64,000 bases of DNA from CAYNJG01 sp965216885 (GCA_965216885.1 OZ244209.1:186001-250000); one strand, 5' to 3'; positions 53,398-62,461 are shown, counted from the stretch's first letter. A program made the numbers and translations. Notes: a model not told the origin generated them from the sequence alone.

Positions 53398-54345
53398 TCA
53401 ACTGGGGATGCAGGAGGGCCTCGCAAGCTCGTTGAAGCCAACAAAAAACAGCTCGCCACCATTCGATGCGACGAGCTGTAAATTCGAGTCGGAGCGACAG
53501 GACCCAAGTGAAGGAGAACGGTAGAGAATTGGGCAAAGCACACGTTCGAGATGCGACTGGCCAGCGATCGTTCTCTGGAAAAGTTCGACGTCGCCTTTCA
53601 CTCGCCGCGCTGACCCCGGCAGCCCCCTCAGGTCCGTTTGCAGAAAACCACTTCCTCCGACTGACGGAGACGCAGCTTTCACTCGGTCGTCACTGCCGGC
53701 GACGAGACCCGTCAGACGGCCGCCCATGGAATGCCCGAAGATACCAATCCGATCTGCGTCGACTTCCGGCTGCCGTTCAAGGAACGTGATGCCTCGACGA
53801 CAGCCAATCGTTAGCAGGAACCAGTTGTTGTTCCGAGCAGACGGGAAAGGATCGATTGTGTTGTCATGCGGCAGAAGGTTCGAGTAGCCGGCGACGTTTT
53901 TCTGAGTCGGATCAATGGCACCCCAGCGAGTGTTTAGGTCGCCAGACCTGGCATCTTCCATCGGTCGCCCACCCCAGTTGACGGACAACACCGCGCAGCC
54001 GCGTCTTGCGTATCGCCTCACGATATGAAGGAAGGCTCGCTGTCCGCCAACATGCATGTGCATCACTGCGGGCAGGTTCTTTTCGCTCGGAAAGCCATAG
54101 AACGCAGCCATCCTGGCCGTCTTTCCCTTGAACGTCCCGATGGAGAAAGTGACGTACCGTAACGTGAGACCGTCTTCCTGCCACTCCCGAACCACTCGGA
54201 TATCAAGCGGCTCGGACCGAGGATCGTAGCCAGCCCATAGCTCGTCGACGCTTTGCGGTGCCTCGGTTAGCCTCGGTACCGAGTCGGCACCGAAGGCCGT
54301 GAAAGTCTGGGACATGACAATTATCGGTACGACGAGTCTTATCAT
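53398..54345 (-). CDS. Alpha/beta hydrolase (esterase-like), C-terminus replaced
   Basis: Exported hydrolase with signal peptide MIRLVVPIIVMSQTFTAFGA. The fold is recognised by HMHVGGQRAFLHIVRRYARR, VLSVNWGGRPMEDAR and the nucleophile elbow GIFGHSMGGRL, as in acetyl-xylan-esterase/dienelactone-like families. Homology seems to stop near SHLERVLCPILYRS. The last 38 residues are encoded by a displaced tRNA-Pro 3' end and its terminator, so the part expected to carry the catalytic Asp and His is missing. I regard it as a truncated, probably inactive gene at the edge of an inserted islet. Confidence 0.8.
   Translation of the reverse strand: MIRLVVPIIVMSQTFTAFGADSVPRLTEAPQSVDELWAGYDPRSEPLDIRVVREWQEDGLTLRYVTFSIGTFKGKTARMAAFYGFPSEKNLPAVMHMHVGGQRAFLHIVRRYARRGCAVLSVNWGGRPMEDARSGDLNTRWGAIDPTQKNVAGYSNLLPHDNTIDPFPSARNNNWFLLTIGCRRGITFLERQPEVDADRIGIFGHSMGGRLTGLVAGSDDRVKAASPSVGGSGFLQTDLRGLPGSARRVKGDVELFQRTIAGQSHLERVLCPILYRSPSLGSCRSDSNLQLVASNGGELFFVGFNELARPSCIPS
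53448..53479 (-). terminator. Displaced copy of the tRNA-Pro terminator
   Basis: On the minus strand ACAGCTCG and CGAGCTGT form an 8-bp stem followed by six T. It is a diverged copy of the hairpin after tRNA-Pro at 55995, and lies the corresponding distance from the tRNA 3'-end copy. Confidence 0.65.
53486..53502 (-). other. Attachment-site-like duplicate of the tRNA-Pro 3' end
   Basis: GAGTCGGAGCGACAGGA is identical to 56036-56052, which holds the discriminator base, the 3' acceptor strand and the start of the T-arm of tRNA-Pro(GGG). The similarity continues through the downstream terminator hairpin. No intact tRNA is present here. This is what a tRNA-targeting integrative element leaves at its distal end. 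Confidence 0.75.
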
Positions 54346-54401
54346 CGCGCGAGTTTCTCGGGGTGTCGACTCGCGGCCAGGAACGACCGGCTTTGGCCGT
54401 T

Positions 54402-55586
54402 TTACTTCAACAGCTTGTCGACGAAGAACTCAACGAGTGATTTGTATTTGCAATCCGCACCAGGATACTTCAAATGGGCCTCGTGTTTGATTGCGTCCGT
54501 CTTCTCTTTGAGGGCGATGCCGAGGTTGACGTGATGAATCAGCCAGCCGCGAAGTCTCTTTGGGTCGGACGGCGGTTTGAAGCCTGGTGATGATCCGTAG
54601 CTCATGAAGATCGGTGGGTCGTCCGCCGAAACGATGTTCATTGCCGCGTGCCGTGAGGCGATTTCATTCGCTTCCTCCAGAGTCTTTGCACCCCACATTG
54701 CGATACGGAGTTTTTGGGCGTCTTGCTCGCCGCCAGGTGGGACCAGAAGCGATCCGCTCTTGCCCTCAGGGAGCAGGTGACCAATCGTCTGTCGCCAGAA
54801 TTCGGCACTGTTGTTTGTCTGTCCGCCAGCGGTTGCGACGCACGCTAGTCGAGTTGATTCTCGTTCGATTGGGTCATCGCTGTTGGGCTTCGCCATTTCG
54901 TCGGTGAACGCCAGCCACATGCAGATTTGTGCTCCGGCAGAACCACCGAAGGCGGCGACTCTGCTCTTGTCGATGTTCCACTCTTCGGACTTGGAACGAA
55001 TGAACTGCAACGCTAGCCTTGCATCGTGATGTGCCGTAGGCAAAGGGGCGATTGTTAGGTAGCGATAGTTGATCGCCGCAACGGAGATGCCGGACTCCAG
55101 CAGTTGAGTTAACTCATTCGCTTTGAGTTTCTCTTTGCTGCCGGAACGAAAACCTCCGCCATGAATGTAGATTGCCAGTGGCGTCGGCTTCGGTGAGTCA
55201 GCCAGCCAGATGTCGAAAACCTGTCGCTCGTGCTTACCGTACTTGACGTTGGCATGAGTCGGCTTCTTCGACTTGTCGGCTTTTGAGTTAGCTTGATTCG
55301 GATTGTTCTTCCCAGCTCGTCTGGGGGCTTGCCGAATGACAGCTTTCGTTTCTGCGTCGGAAAGAACGCCGTCTCCGTCCTTGTCTGCTTGCGGGAATCG
55401 CTTGAGAACCTGTCGACGGACTGCCGCTTCCTCCTTGTCAGAGATGACGCCATCTTTGTTCGAGTCCGCTTGCGGGAAGAACTTGAGAGCTTGCGTTCTG
55501 ATCTGTTCGTCCGCATGTGCACATGACGATGCGATCAGCAGCAGGACTGTTAGGCTTGCCAGTTTTTGCACCGTGTGTTTCTTCAT
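54402..55586 (-). CDS. Exported EF-hand alpha/beta hydrolase (carboxylesterase-like)
   Basis: Secreted or lipid-anchored esterase of 394 residues. The leader MKKHTVQKLASLTVLLLIASSC could be a signal peptide with an imperfect lipobox. Two EF-hand loops follow (PQADSNKDGVISDKEE and PQADKDGDGVLSDAET, about residues 38-85), then a Lys/Asn linker. The hydrolase domain has the oxyanion motif YIHGGGF and the nucleophile elbow AAFGGSAGAQIC with Ser; a C-terminal His is in HHVNLGIALKEK or IKHEAHLKYP. It resembles BD-FAE/carboxylesterases of planctomycete polysaccharide loci. It is separated by 56 bases from the truncated hydrolase on the same strand. Confidence 0.88.
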   Translation of the reverse strand: MKKHTVQKLASLTVLLLIASSCAHADEQIRTQALKFFPQADSNKDGVISDKEEAAVRRQVLKRFPQADKDGDGVLSDAETKAVIRQAPRRAGKNNPNQANSKADKSKKPTHANVKYGKHERQVFDIWLADSPKPTPLAIYIHGGGFRSGSKEKLKANELTQLLESGISVAAINYRYLTIAPLPTAHHDARLALQFIRSKSEEWNIDKSRVAAFGGSAGAQICMWLAFTDEMAKPNSDDPIERESTRLACVATAGGQTNNSAEFWRQTIGHLLPEGKSGSLLVPPGGEQDAQKLRIAMWGAKTLEEANEIASRHAAMNIVSADDPPIFMSYGSSPGFKPPSDPKRLRGWLIHHVNLGIALKEKTDAIKHEAHLKYPGADCKYKSLVEFFVDKLLK

Positions 55587-56038
55587 GTTTTGCTTTCATA
55601 GCTCGCCTGAGCGTCTGAGTTGATCGAGATAACTGCTCGCGCAAATATGGGCTGTTTTCCATGTCGCGGTTTTCAACGCAGCGATCGTCGATTCTAAATC
55701 AGGTAAGAATCAGCTTTGGGTACGAAGCCAACAATTTAGTGCATTTCAGCTTTGGCGGGCCTGGCCGTCACTCGTTTGGTTGCACTGAGTTAATTGGGCT
55801 ACCCGGCTTGCTCCACGGACCCCTTCAAACGACCTGCTTTTGGGGCCAGTGTGGCGACGGGATGTGTATTCTGCGACTCCCGGCCATCAATCAAGTTAGA
55901 GCGATTAGCCGTCCCCATTTTCCGACTTGGGGGCGGTTTGAACTCGTGAAGCGTTTGTCGCAAAATGCGGCAAAACCCTGCCATGTAAAGAGAAACAGCT
56001 CGTCGCAAATCCATGCAACGAGCTGTTGTGATCTTGAG
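55587..56038. other. Non-coding stretch between the islet esterase and tRNA-Pro
   Basis: Apart from the tRNA terminator hairpin at its right end, no gene, repeat or clear promoter was seen in these 452 bases. An open frame that spans it also runs through the tRNA and is not credible. Confidence 0.6.
55995..56026 (-). terminator. Intrinsic terminator of tRNA-Pro
   Basis: On the minus strand ACAGCTCGT and ACGAGCTGT form a 9-bp stem, followed by a T-rich stretch (TTTCTCTTT), 12 bases after the tRNA 3' end. Confidence 0.75.
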
Positions 56039-56112
56039 TCGGAGCGACAGGATTTGAACCTGCGATCTCTACACCCCCAGTGTAGCGCCTTACCAGGCTA
56101 GGCCACGCTCCG
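56039..56112 (-). tRNA. tRNA-Pro (anticodon GGG)
   Basis: A full cloverleaf can be drawn. The acceptor stem is CGGAGCG/CGCTCCG, the D-arm GCCT/AGGC with loop AGCCTGGTA, and the anticodon stem CTACA/TGTAG with loop CTGGGGG, giving anticodon GGG after the U-turn T. The T-arm is GCAGG/CCTGT with loop TTCAAAT. The discriminator is A and CCA is not encoded (the next bases are CTC). It is an integration target: its 3' end is duplicated at 53486. Confidence 0.96.
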
Positions 56113-56337
56113 TGACGTGATCGATGATTATCGTCTAACAACGACGGATTGGCAACGCCGATGGTTCGCCCATTTTTTTGGACGTTACTTTGCGTGCCGA
56201 CCTCGGTTCGCAGGAATTCGCGATTTGCTACCATGAGGTCCAATACTCCGTTGTTTGGAGTCCGTTTTGTATAGTCTCTTGTTCTGACCGGGAGTCCGGC
56301 AGATGTGGCAGAGCTCCGAAACCTGGAAACCAGTCAA

Positions 56338-57237
56338 ATGCATTTTGCCGATCGACTTGCGGCGGCTGTAGCCGAAAAACAGACCAGCGTGCTGGTGGGC
56401 CTGGACCCTCGGCTGGATCGACTTCCCGATGCTGTGGCGCCCGCTAGCGGCGAGCTGGATGCCGTTGCGACAGCATATAAGGTGTTCTGCTGCGGCGTGA
56501 TTGATGCCGTCGCGTCGCTGGTTCCGGCCGTGAAGCCTCAGGCAGCTTTCTTCGAGCAGCTGGGACCGGCTGGCACGGTCGCTTTGGCGGAGGTCGTGAG
56601 TTATGCCCGGGAGAAGGGCCTGATCGTGGTCATGGATGCGAAACGCGGTGACATTGGTTCCACCGCCGAAGCGTACGCCGCCGGATTTTTGGGAGCAGAC
56701 AGTCCATGGGGAGCGGACTCGTTGACCGTGAATCCCTATCTGGGCGACGACAGTCTGACGCCGTTCGTCAAGCAAGCGGAGGCCAGTGATGCTGGGATAT
56801 TCGTGTTGGTGAAAACGTCCAACCCGGGCGGCAAGTTGTTTCAGGATCGAGTATCCGACGGCAGTCTGATTTATGAACACGTCGCCGACCATGTCGAGTC
56901 GCTGGCCGCTGCGACGGCAGGGCAGAGCAGATACGGGATTGTTGGGGCCGTCGTGGGAGCGACTTACCCCGCCGAACTGGCAGCGCTAAGAAAACGCATG
57001 CCGCATACATGGTTCCTGGTGCCGGGGTTTGGCAGTCAGGGCGGCACCGCCGCGGATGTTGCTCCGGCGTTCGACGAGCAGGGGAATGGAGCCATCATCA
57101 ATAGTTCACGTGCGATCATTTTTGCTCACGCACGGCCGGAATACGAGGCGATTGGCCGAAAGGACTGGCAAAAAGCAGTCGAGCAGGCAACACTCGATAT
57201 GAAGTCGCAACTTCATGATGCGTTCGCGAGTACCTAG
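56338..57237 (+). CDS. pyrF: Orotidine 5'-phosphate decarboxylase, type 2
   Basis: Last step of UMP biosynthesis: decarboxylates orotidine monophosphate. The ATG at 56338 gives the usual start MHFADRLAAAVAEK and has a GGAA-type site upstream; the GTG at 56305 is a less likely alternative. Key features are VLVGLDPRLDRLP, the substrate segment AVKPQAAFFEQLG and the catalytic DAKRGDIGSTA (Asp-Lys-x-x-Asp), followed by LTVNPYLGDDSL, VGATYPAEL and VPGFGSQGG. These are characteristic of the type 2 (PyrF2) branch, with normal length (299). It is divergent from the tRNA and 74 bases upstream of cinA, possibly in one transcript. Confidence 0.95.
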   Translation: MHFADRLAAAVAEKQTSVLVGLDPRLDRLPDAVAPASGELDAVATAYKVFCCGVIDAVASLVPAVKPQAAFFEQLGPAGTVALAEVVSYAREKGLIVVMDAKRGDIGSTAEAYAAGFLGADSPWGADSLTVNPYLGDDSLTPFVKQAEASDAGIFVLVKTSNPGGKLFQDRVSDGSLIYEHVADHVESLAAATAGQSRYGIVGAVVGATYPAELAALRKRMPHTWFLVPGFGSQGGTAADVAPAFDEQGNGAIINSSRAIIFAHARPEYEAIGRKDWQKAVEQATLDMKSQLHDAFAST

Positions 57238-57311
57238 ATCGCGAGGACTTGGATCGCGAGTACCGGATCACGGGTGATAGTCAGAGCGGAGAGTCAGGAT
57301 TTCGGGGTTCC

Positions 57312-58538
57312 ATGCAGGCAGAAATAATCGCCATTGGTGATGAGCTCACCAGCGGTCAGCGTCTCGATACAAACAGCCAGTGGCTCAGTCAGCAGCTTGG
57401 TGATATCGGTATCCGCACGTTGTTCCACACGACGGTGGCTGACGATATCGAGGCGAATATTCAGGCGTTTCGCCAGGCTGCCGATCGTGTGGATGTGATC
57501 ATCTGCACTGGCGGACTAGGGCCGACGGCAGATGATCTCACGCGGCAGGCGATTGGCGCCGCGTTTGACCGCGAGCTGCACTTACATGAGGGATCGCTCG
57601 AACACATTCGCAATATGTTCGAAAGTCGCGGTCGCAAGATGCCGGAACGAAATCAGGTTCAGGCGATGTTTCCCGAGGGCAGTCAGCCGATTCCGAATCC
57701 CCATGGCACAGCTCCCGGCGTTGACATCGCGGTGGGTGAGGAGCATCGGTGTCGTATTTTTTCGCTGCCAGGCGTTCCAGCTGAGATGAAGGAGATGTGG
57801 ACGCAAACGGTGCGCGATGAATTGGTCACGCAGTTGGGCGACCAGGCTCGCGTCGTGAGGCACTATCGTTTGAAATGCTTCGGCACGGGAGAAAGTGCGC
57901 TCGAAGCGATGTTGCCGGACCTCATTCGTCGCGGTAGAAATCCGACCGTTGGCATTACGGTTTCGCAGGCCACGATTACGTTGCGAATGACTGGACAGGC
58001 GGAATCGGAAGCTGCCTATCGCGAACTTATTCAGCCGACCATCGATACGATTCGCGATTGCCTGGGTGAAATTGTGTTCGGTGAGGAAGACGATGAACTG
58101 CAGCACGCGGTGTCGCGATTACTCCTGGAACGTGGTGAAACGTTGGCGGTTGCCGAATGGGGAACCGGCGGAATCGTTTCGGACAATCTTGCCGGTTTGG
58201 CCGACTCAGAACGGTTCTTCCGCGGTGGGACGGTGGTCAGTAGCCGAGCGGCCGCGAAACGCATCCTGGGTGTGCCCGATGAACTGGATCTGGCTGAACA
58301 TGCGAAGCATCTGGCCGTGAGTGCTCGTGATCGAGGGGATGCCGACTTTGGGATCTCGTTGGGCGAGTTTCCCGGCGTAGAGCATGCGGATCCCCGGGTG
58401 TTTATCGGCTTCGCCTCCAAAGATGACACTTCCGTTCACGCACGGAAGTTTGCCGGTCATCCTGACATTCTGAAAGTGCGAGCTGGCAAGCAGGCGCTGG
58501 ATGTATTGCGACTGCGTCTGTTGGGGATCAACTCTTAA
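57312..58538 (+). CDS. cinA: CinA family protein (MoCF domain + atypical PncC-like domain)
   Basis: Two-domain CinA protein of 408 residues; the ATG at 57312 gives the standard start MQAEIIAIGDELTSGQRLDT. The N-terminal domain is the molybdopterin-binding-like (COG1058) pyrophosphatase domain (CTGGLGPTADDLTRQ, FSLPGVPAEMKEMW). The C-terminal domain corresponds to nicotinamide-nucleotide amidase, but the nucleophile motif AESCTGG reads AEWGTGG, with Trp283 in place of the catalytic Ser. The second lobe (FRGGTVVSSRAAAKRILGVP) is still recognisable. The amidase is therefore probably inactive while the first domain may work. The gene lies between pyrF and ftsK. Confidence 0.92.
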   Translation: MQAEIIAIGDELTSGQRLDTNSQWLSQQLGDIGIRTLFHTTVADDIEANIQAFRQAADRVDVIICTGGLGPTADDLTRQAIGAAFDRELHLHEGSLEHIRNMFESRGRKMPERNQVQAMFPEGSQPIPNPHGTAPGVDIAVGEEHRCRIFSLPGVPAEMKEMWTQTVRDELVTQLGDQARVVRHYRLKCFGTGESALEAMLPDLIRRGRNPTVGITVSQATITLRMTGQAESEAAYRELIQPTIDTIRDCLGEIVFGEEDDELQHAVSRLLLERGETLAVAEWGTGGIVSDNLAGLADSERFFRGGTVVSSRAAAKRILGVPDELDLAEHAKHLAVSARDRGDADFGISLGEFPGVEHADPRVFIGFASKDDTSVHARKFAGHPDILKVRAGKQALDVLRLRLLGINS

Positions 58539-58868
58539 CGCGACTCGCAGGTTGTTTGGTAACCGACGGCGATCGACGATCGTGAGCTTCTGGCGCCGGC
58601 GTTCAAGTCTTCGCTCCCGGCACAATCATCACCTTCTGCAGGATCATCAATGATTTTGCATGGCGTTTGAAATTGGACGCTCCAAATCCGTTCGGCCCCA
58701 AAAGCGTGGGGTAGAGTTCCAGGCGAGAAAACTCTGCGCGCCTGGACCGGCGAACTGGGAGTCACTCGTGATCGCCGCACGGATGTACGGGGCACGGCGG
58801 CCCTACCGCGTGATGGACAAGGATCATCCAGACGCGGGTTGCTCGAACGGATCCTTGCACGCAATTTT
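58539..58868. other. Gap between cinA and ftsK
   Basis: Nothing certain was found in these 330 bases. The ftsK frame is open from a TTG at 58839. No terminator, repeat or consensus promoter stands out. Confidence 0.5.
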
Positions 58869-61800
58869 ATGCTAGACGATCGCGACCTACGGTTTGATCT
58901 TTTTGCGCTCGGGTTGTTGGCCCTCACGGTATTCATGGGGTTGTCGCTGGTTACGTATTCGCCAGCCGATCCACTCAGCGAAGCCGTCTTTCCGCTGAAT
59001 CGAATTTACCAGCCCAATCAGTGCGTCTTTCCGCTGAACACGGAAATCCGCAATGCATGTGGACATGCCGGCGCGGTTTGCGCGGACATGTTGCTGGGAG
59101 CCTTTGGACTGGCGGCCTTCTATGTGGTTGGGTGTCTTTTCCTGGTTGACGTCTGGTTGCTGATGCGACGGCCAATCACGGGAGCGCCGACTCGGTTGTG
59201 CGGTTGGTTGTTGGCGTTGGTTGGCGGTGTCACGCTGCTGCAAATGTTTGCTCCAAACATGGGGATCGGGCCCGTTATTGGTCCGGGGGGATTCATCGGT
59301 GCGATGGGGAAGACTTTCCTCGAAGCTCATTTTGCCACCGTGGGTAGCCTGATTCTGTTGGGCGGCATGATCGTTGGTGGAACGCTGCTCTGCACGGATT
59401 ACGTGTTGCTGCACTTTGGGATCATCGCCAGCATCGCGATTCTGAATATGGTGCGGCGATCGGCGTTCTTCGCGAATCTACGCAGGAGATTCCGGCAAGC
59501 TCCGCAATCGGCAACTCGATTCTCACGGCGGCGTGCTGCGGATGAGGACGGCGAATACGAAGAGGAATTGGACGAGGAAGCGGGCGAATACGAAGAAGAG
59601 TATGAGGAAGAGCCCAGCGAGTTTGAGATTTCCGCGGAGCTGTTGAACAAACGTGCTCGCGGGCCAATCGTTTCGGACCTCTCGGACCCGAATGCCGTTT
59701 CTGAAGACGAATCCGAGTACGAAGAGGGCGAGTACGAAGAAGAAGTCGAAGCGGAAGATGAGTACGAGGTGGAGGCCGAAGGCGACGCTGATTCCGACGA
59801 TGCTGAGGCGGACGAAGATGCCGCAGTTGCGTCCGAAGAGGATGCGGATGGCGTCGCGGTGACTGTTCGCACTCCAGCGGTGAAGGCGAAGCGTAGCGAA
59901 GACCGCGAGGAAGTCATCGCGAGTCTGGAGAAAGCCAATCGCGAGTACGAGCCGCAGGACTACGAACTGCCGCCGATCGATTTGCTCAATCATTCCGAGA
60001 GCTACAACGTTGAAGAGCTGACGAAGGAAGTCAAACGTAAGGCATCGCTGCTGGAGAAGACGTTCGAGGACTTCAATCTTGATGTCAAAGTTGTCGACAT
60101 CGAAACCGGGCCCGTCATCGCTCAGTATGAAGTGGCGCTAAAACGCGGCTTGCGACTGTCCAAGATCACGGGGCTTGCTGATGACCTTGCCATTGCGTTG
60201 CGCGTGCCGAGCGTCCGTATTGTCGCGCCGATTCCAGGCAAGAACACGGTTGGTATCGAAGTTCCCAACGACGACCGTCAGATCGTACGTCTCCGCGAGG
60301 TGATGAACGAAACGAACGGTCACATTCGCAAGATGGCGATTCCCATTTTTCTTGGGAAAGACGTCTCCGGCAATCCGCTGGCGGTCGACCTTGCCAAGCT
60401 GCCTCACTTGCTGATTGCGGGTCGAACGGGTACGGGTAAGAGTGTTTGTCTGAACGCGATCATTACTTCGGTGCTGATGACGAAGACGCCGGACGACGTG
60501 CGCATGCTGATGATCGACCCCAAGATGGTCGAGCTGAGTGGCTATGCGCGGCTACCGCATCTGATGCACCCGGTGGTTACCGATATGCGGAAGGCGGAAG
60601 CGATCCTCGCGTGGGCATGCGAGAAGATGGACGAGCGATATCAGCTACTGGCTCGGGCCGGTGTGCGTCACGTGTCGTCCTACAATCAGCTTGGTGAAGA
60701 AGAGCTGATGGAGCGACTGAAGCCGGAAACCGAGGACGAAAAGAAGCTGATTCCTCGACACTTGCCGTATATCGTCATCATCGCCGACGAAATGGCGGAC
60801 TTGATGATGACCGCCGGCAAAGAGGTTGAGGCGCATATTATCCGCTTGTCGGCGAAGAGTCGTGCGGTTGGAATTCACCTGATTCTGGCGACGCAAAAAC
60901 CGACGGTAGACGTCATCACGGGACTCATTAAGTCGAACTTGCCGGCGCGTCTGGCGTTTCAGGTTGCCAGTAAAACGGACAGTCGCGTTGTCCTCGACGA
61001 GAACGGTGCCGACAAGTTGCTTGGGTACGGTGACATGCTGTTGCTGTCGCCGGGCACGAGTACGCTGCTGCGAGGGCAGGGCACGTTCCTTTCGGACGAC
61101 GAGATCGATCGCGTTGTCGACTATTGTGGCAGCAAGGGCGAGCAGAACTTCGTTCGTGAGTTGGTACAGCTCAAGGTTGAAGACAAGGACGAGGGCGAAG
61201 CCGTCCAGCTCAAGAAACGCGATGACCTCTATGAAGACGCAATTGGCGTTGTCGTTCGCGAAGGTCGAGGCAGTGTTTCGTTGCTGCAGCGGAACCTCGA
61301 AATTGGATATGGCCGAGCTGCGAGGTTGATCGACTTCATGGCAGAGGACGGAATCGTTGGAGCGTACAACGGTTCGAAAGCTCGCGAAGTATTGATGACG
61401 TTGGCGGACTGGGAGGCCACGAAAGCCGGCGGTGGTGGGACCGCAGAAAAGGCGACAGCGTCTCCGCAGGGGATGGTCATCGACGGCGTTGCGTCGAAGC
61501 CCGGTCCGTCTCCCGAGCCGGTGCTTGATCCCGTTCTTGATCCCGAGCCGGAAGTGTTGAAGCAAACCGTATCCAAGATCGTGGCCTTGCCGTCCGCTTC
61601 GCGAAGGATTCCGGACAGCGACACGCTGGACGACGAACGCGATGAGTTGGATGAGGAGCTCGAAGATGAGCTCGAAGATGCGTTGGAGGAAGAAGAGTAC
61701 GAAGAAGAGTACGAAGAGGAAGAGCTAGACGGTGAGCTGGAAGAGGACGCAGAAGCCGAGCTCGATGAGGACGAGGAATACGAAGAGGAAGAAGACGAGC

Positions 61801-62285
61801 TAGAAGACGAGCTAGAAGACGAGCTAGAAGACGAGCTAGAAGACGAAGAGGCGGAACTCGAAGAGGAAGAAGACGAGCTGGAAGACGAAGAAGCAGAACT
61901 CGAAGAGGATGAGGAAGACGTCGAGTACGAGGACGCCGAATCGGACGAGGAATATGAAGACGCCGACGAGTACGAAGAGGTCGAGGACGAGTACGACGGA
62001 GAGGAATTCGAGCAGGAGGACTTCGACGACAAGGAGTTCGCTGCTGCCGTTGCCAAGGAGACGGGATTGGACGCCGACGAGTACGAAGACGTCGAAGATT
62101 TTGATGAATTGGCCAAGGACGTGAGTGAGTTGGGGGAAATGGCAGCGGCGTCGGTTACGGGTGCGTCAACGAAGAAGAAGCCTCGCTCTCGGCGGAAGAA
62201 GGTAGATGACGCTGGCAAACGCTCGCCCCGTACCCCGGAAAAAGGCGGCAATCGCGTCATCGTGCACCGTTCGCACGCGGATTGA
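58869..62285 (+). CDS. ftsK: FtsK/SpoIIIE DNA translocase with acidic linker and long acidic C-terminal tail
   Basis: Septal DNA pump that moves chromosome ends before division. The ATG at 58869 is used; TTG 58839 is the alternative. About four membrane helices occupy residues 15-190. A Glu/Asp/Tyr-rich linker covers about 222-331. The motor domain has Walker A GRTGTGKS (518-525) and Walker B YIVIIADEMADLM (about 635-647). The winged-helix gamma domain is at about 786-855 (DAIGVVVREGRGSVSLLQRN, FMAEDGIVG). In most homologues gamma is the end; here another 280 residues follow, with an extremely acidic stretch (about 913-1095) and a short basic end (KKKPRSRRKK). The role of the tail is unknown. 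Confidence 0.95.
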   Translation: MLDDRDLRFDLFALGLLALTVFMGLSLVTYSPADPLSEAVFPLNRIYQPNQCVFPLNTEIRNACGHAGAVCADMLLGAFGLAAFYVVGCLFLVDVWLLMRRPITGAPTRLCGWLLALVGGVTLLQMFAPNMGIGPVIGPGGFIGAMGKTFLEAHFATVGSLILLGGMIVGGTLLCTDYVLLHFGIIASIAILNMVRRSAFFANLRRRFRQAPQSATRFSRRRAADEDGEYEEELDEEAGEYEEEYEEEPSEFEISAELLNKRARGPIVSDLSDPNAVSEDESEYEEGEYEEEVEAEDEYEVEAEGDADSDDAEADEDAAVASEEDADGVAVTVRTPAVKAKRSEDREEVIASLEKANREYEPQDYELPPIDLLNHSESYNVEELTKEVKRKASLLEKTFEDFNLDVKVVDIETGPVIAQYEVALKRGLRLSKITGLADDLAIALRVPSVRIVAPIPGKNTVGIEVPNDDRQIVRLREVMNETNGHIRKMAIPIFLGKDVSGNPLAVDLAKLPHLLIAGRTGTGKSVCLNAIITSVLMTKTPDDVRMLMIDPKMVELSGYARLPHLMHPVVTDMRKAEAILAWACEKMDERYQLLARAGVRHVSSYNQLGEEELMERLKPETEDEKKLIPRHLPYIVIIADEMADLMMTAGKEVEAHIIRLSAKSRAVGIHLILATQKPTVDVITGLIKSNLPARLAFQVASKTDSRVVLDENGADKLLGYGDMLLLSPGTSTLLRGQGTFLSDDEIDRVVDYCGSKGEQNFVRELVQLKVEDKDEGEAVQLKKRDDLYEDAIGVVVREGRGSVSLLQRNLEIGYGRAARLIDFMAEDGIVGAYNGSKAREVLMTLADWEATKAGGGGTAEKATASPQGMVIDGVASKPGPSPEPVLDPVLDPEPEVLKQTVSKIVALPSASRRIPDSDTLDDERDELDEELEDELEDALEEEEYEEEYEEEELDGELEEDAEAELDEDEEYEEEEDELEDELEDELEDELEDEEAELEEEEDELEDEEAELEEDEEDVEYEDAESDEEYEDADEYEEVEDEYDGEEFEQEDFDDKEFAAAVAKETGLDADEYEDVEDFDELAKDVSELGEMAAASVTGASTKKKPRSRRKKVDDAGKRSPRTPEKGGNRVIVHRSHAD
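61791..61838 (+). repeat. Four perfect 12-bp tandem repeats within ftsK
   Basis: GAAGACGAGCTA occurs four times head to tail and encodes Glu-Asp-Glu-Leu units of the acidic tail. Related degenerate units flank it. Slippage here would change tail length without shifting the frame. Confidence 0.9.
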
Positions 62286-62461
62286 ACAGGATCTTGGGGC
62301 TCATCTGATTCCTCACATGGGACGCGAACGCTTTACATCCTGCGTGGAATGCAGGCGGACTTCCGGGTGAAGCCGAGGAGGGTCAATCAGCGGCTCGCGG
62401 GCGAACAAGCAGCCAAATGCGGGGGACTCTGACCGGGCTCTACGCGAGGAAACCCCGAGAA

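Noticed and set aside
55661..56101. 146-residue open frame on the plus strand upstream of pyrF
   Set aside because: It runs through the tRNA-Pro gene in antisense and has no recognisable protein features.
61229..62260. 343-residue serine-rich open frame on the minus strand
   Set aside because: It is the antisense of the Glu/Asp-rich tail of ftsK; the poly-Ser composition is just the complement of GAA/GAG/GAC codons.
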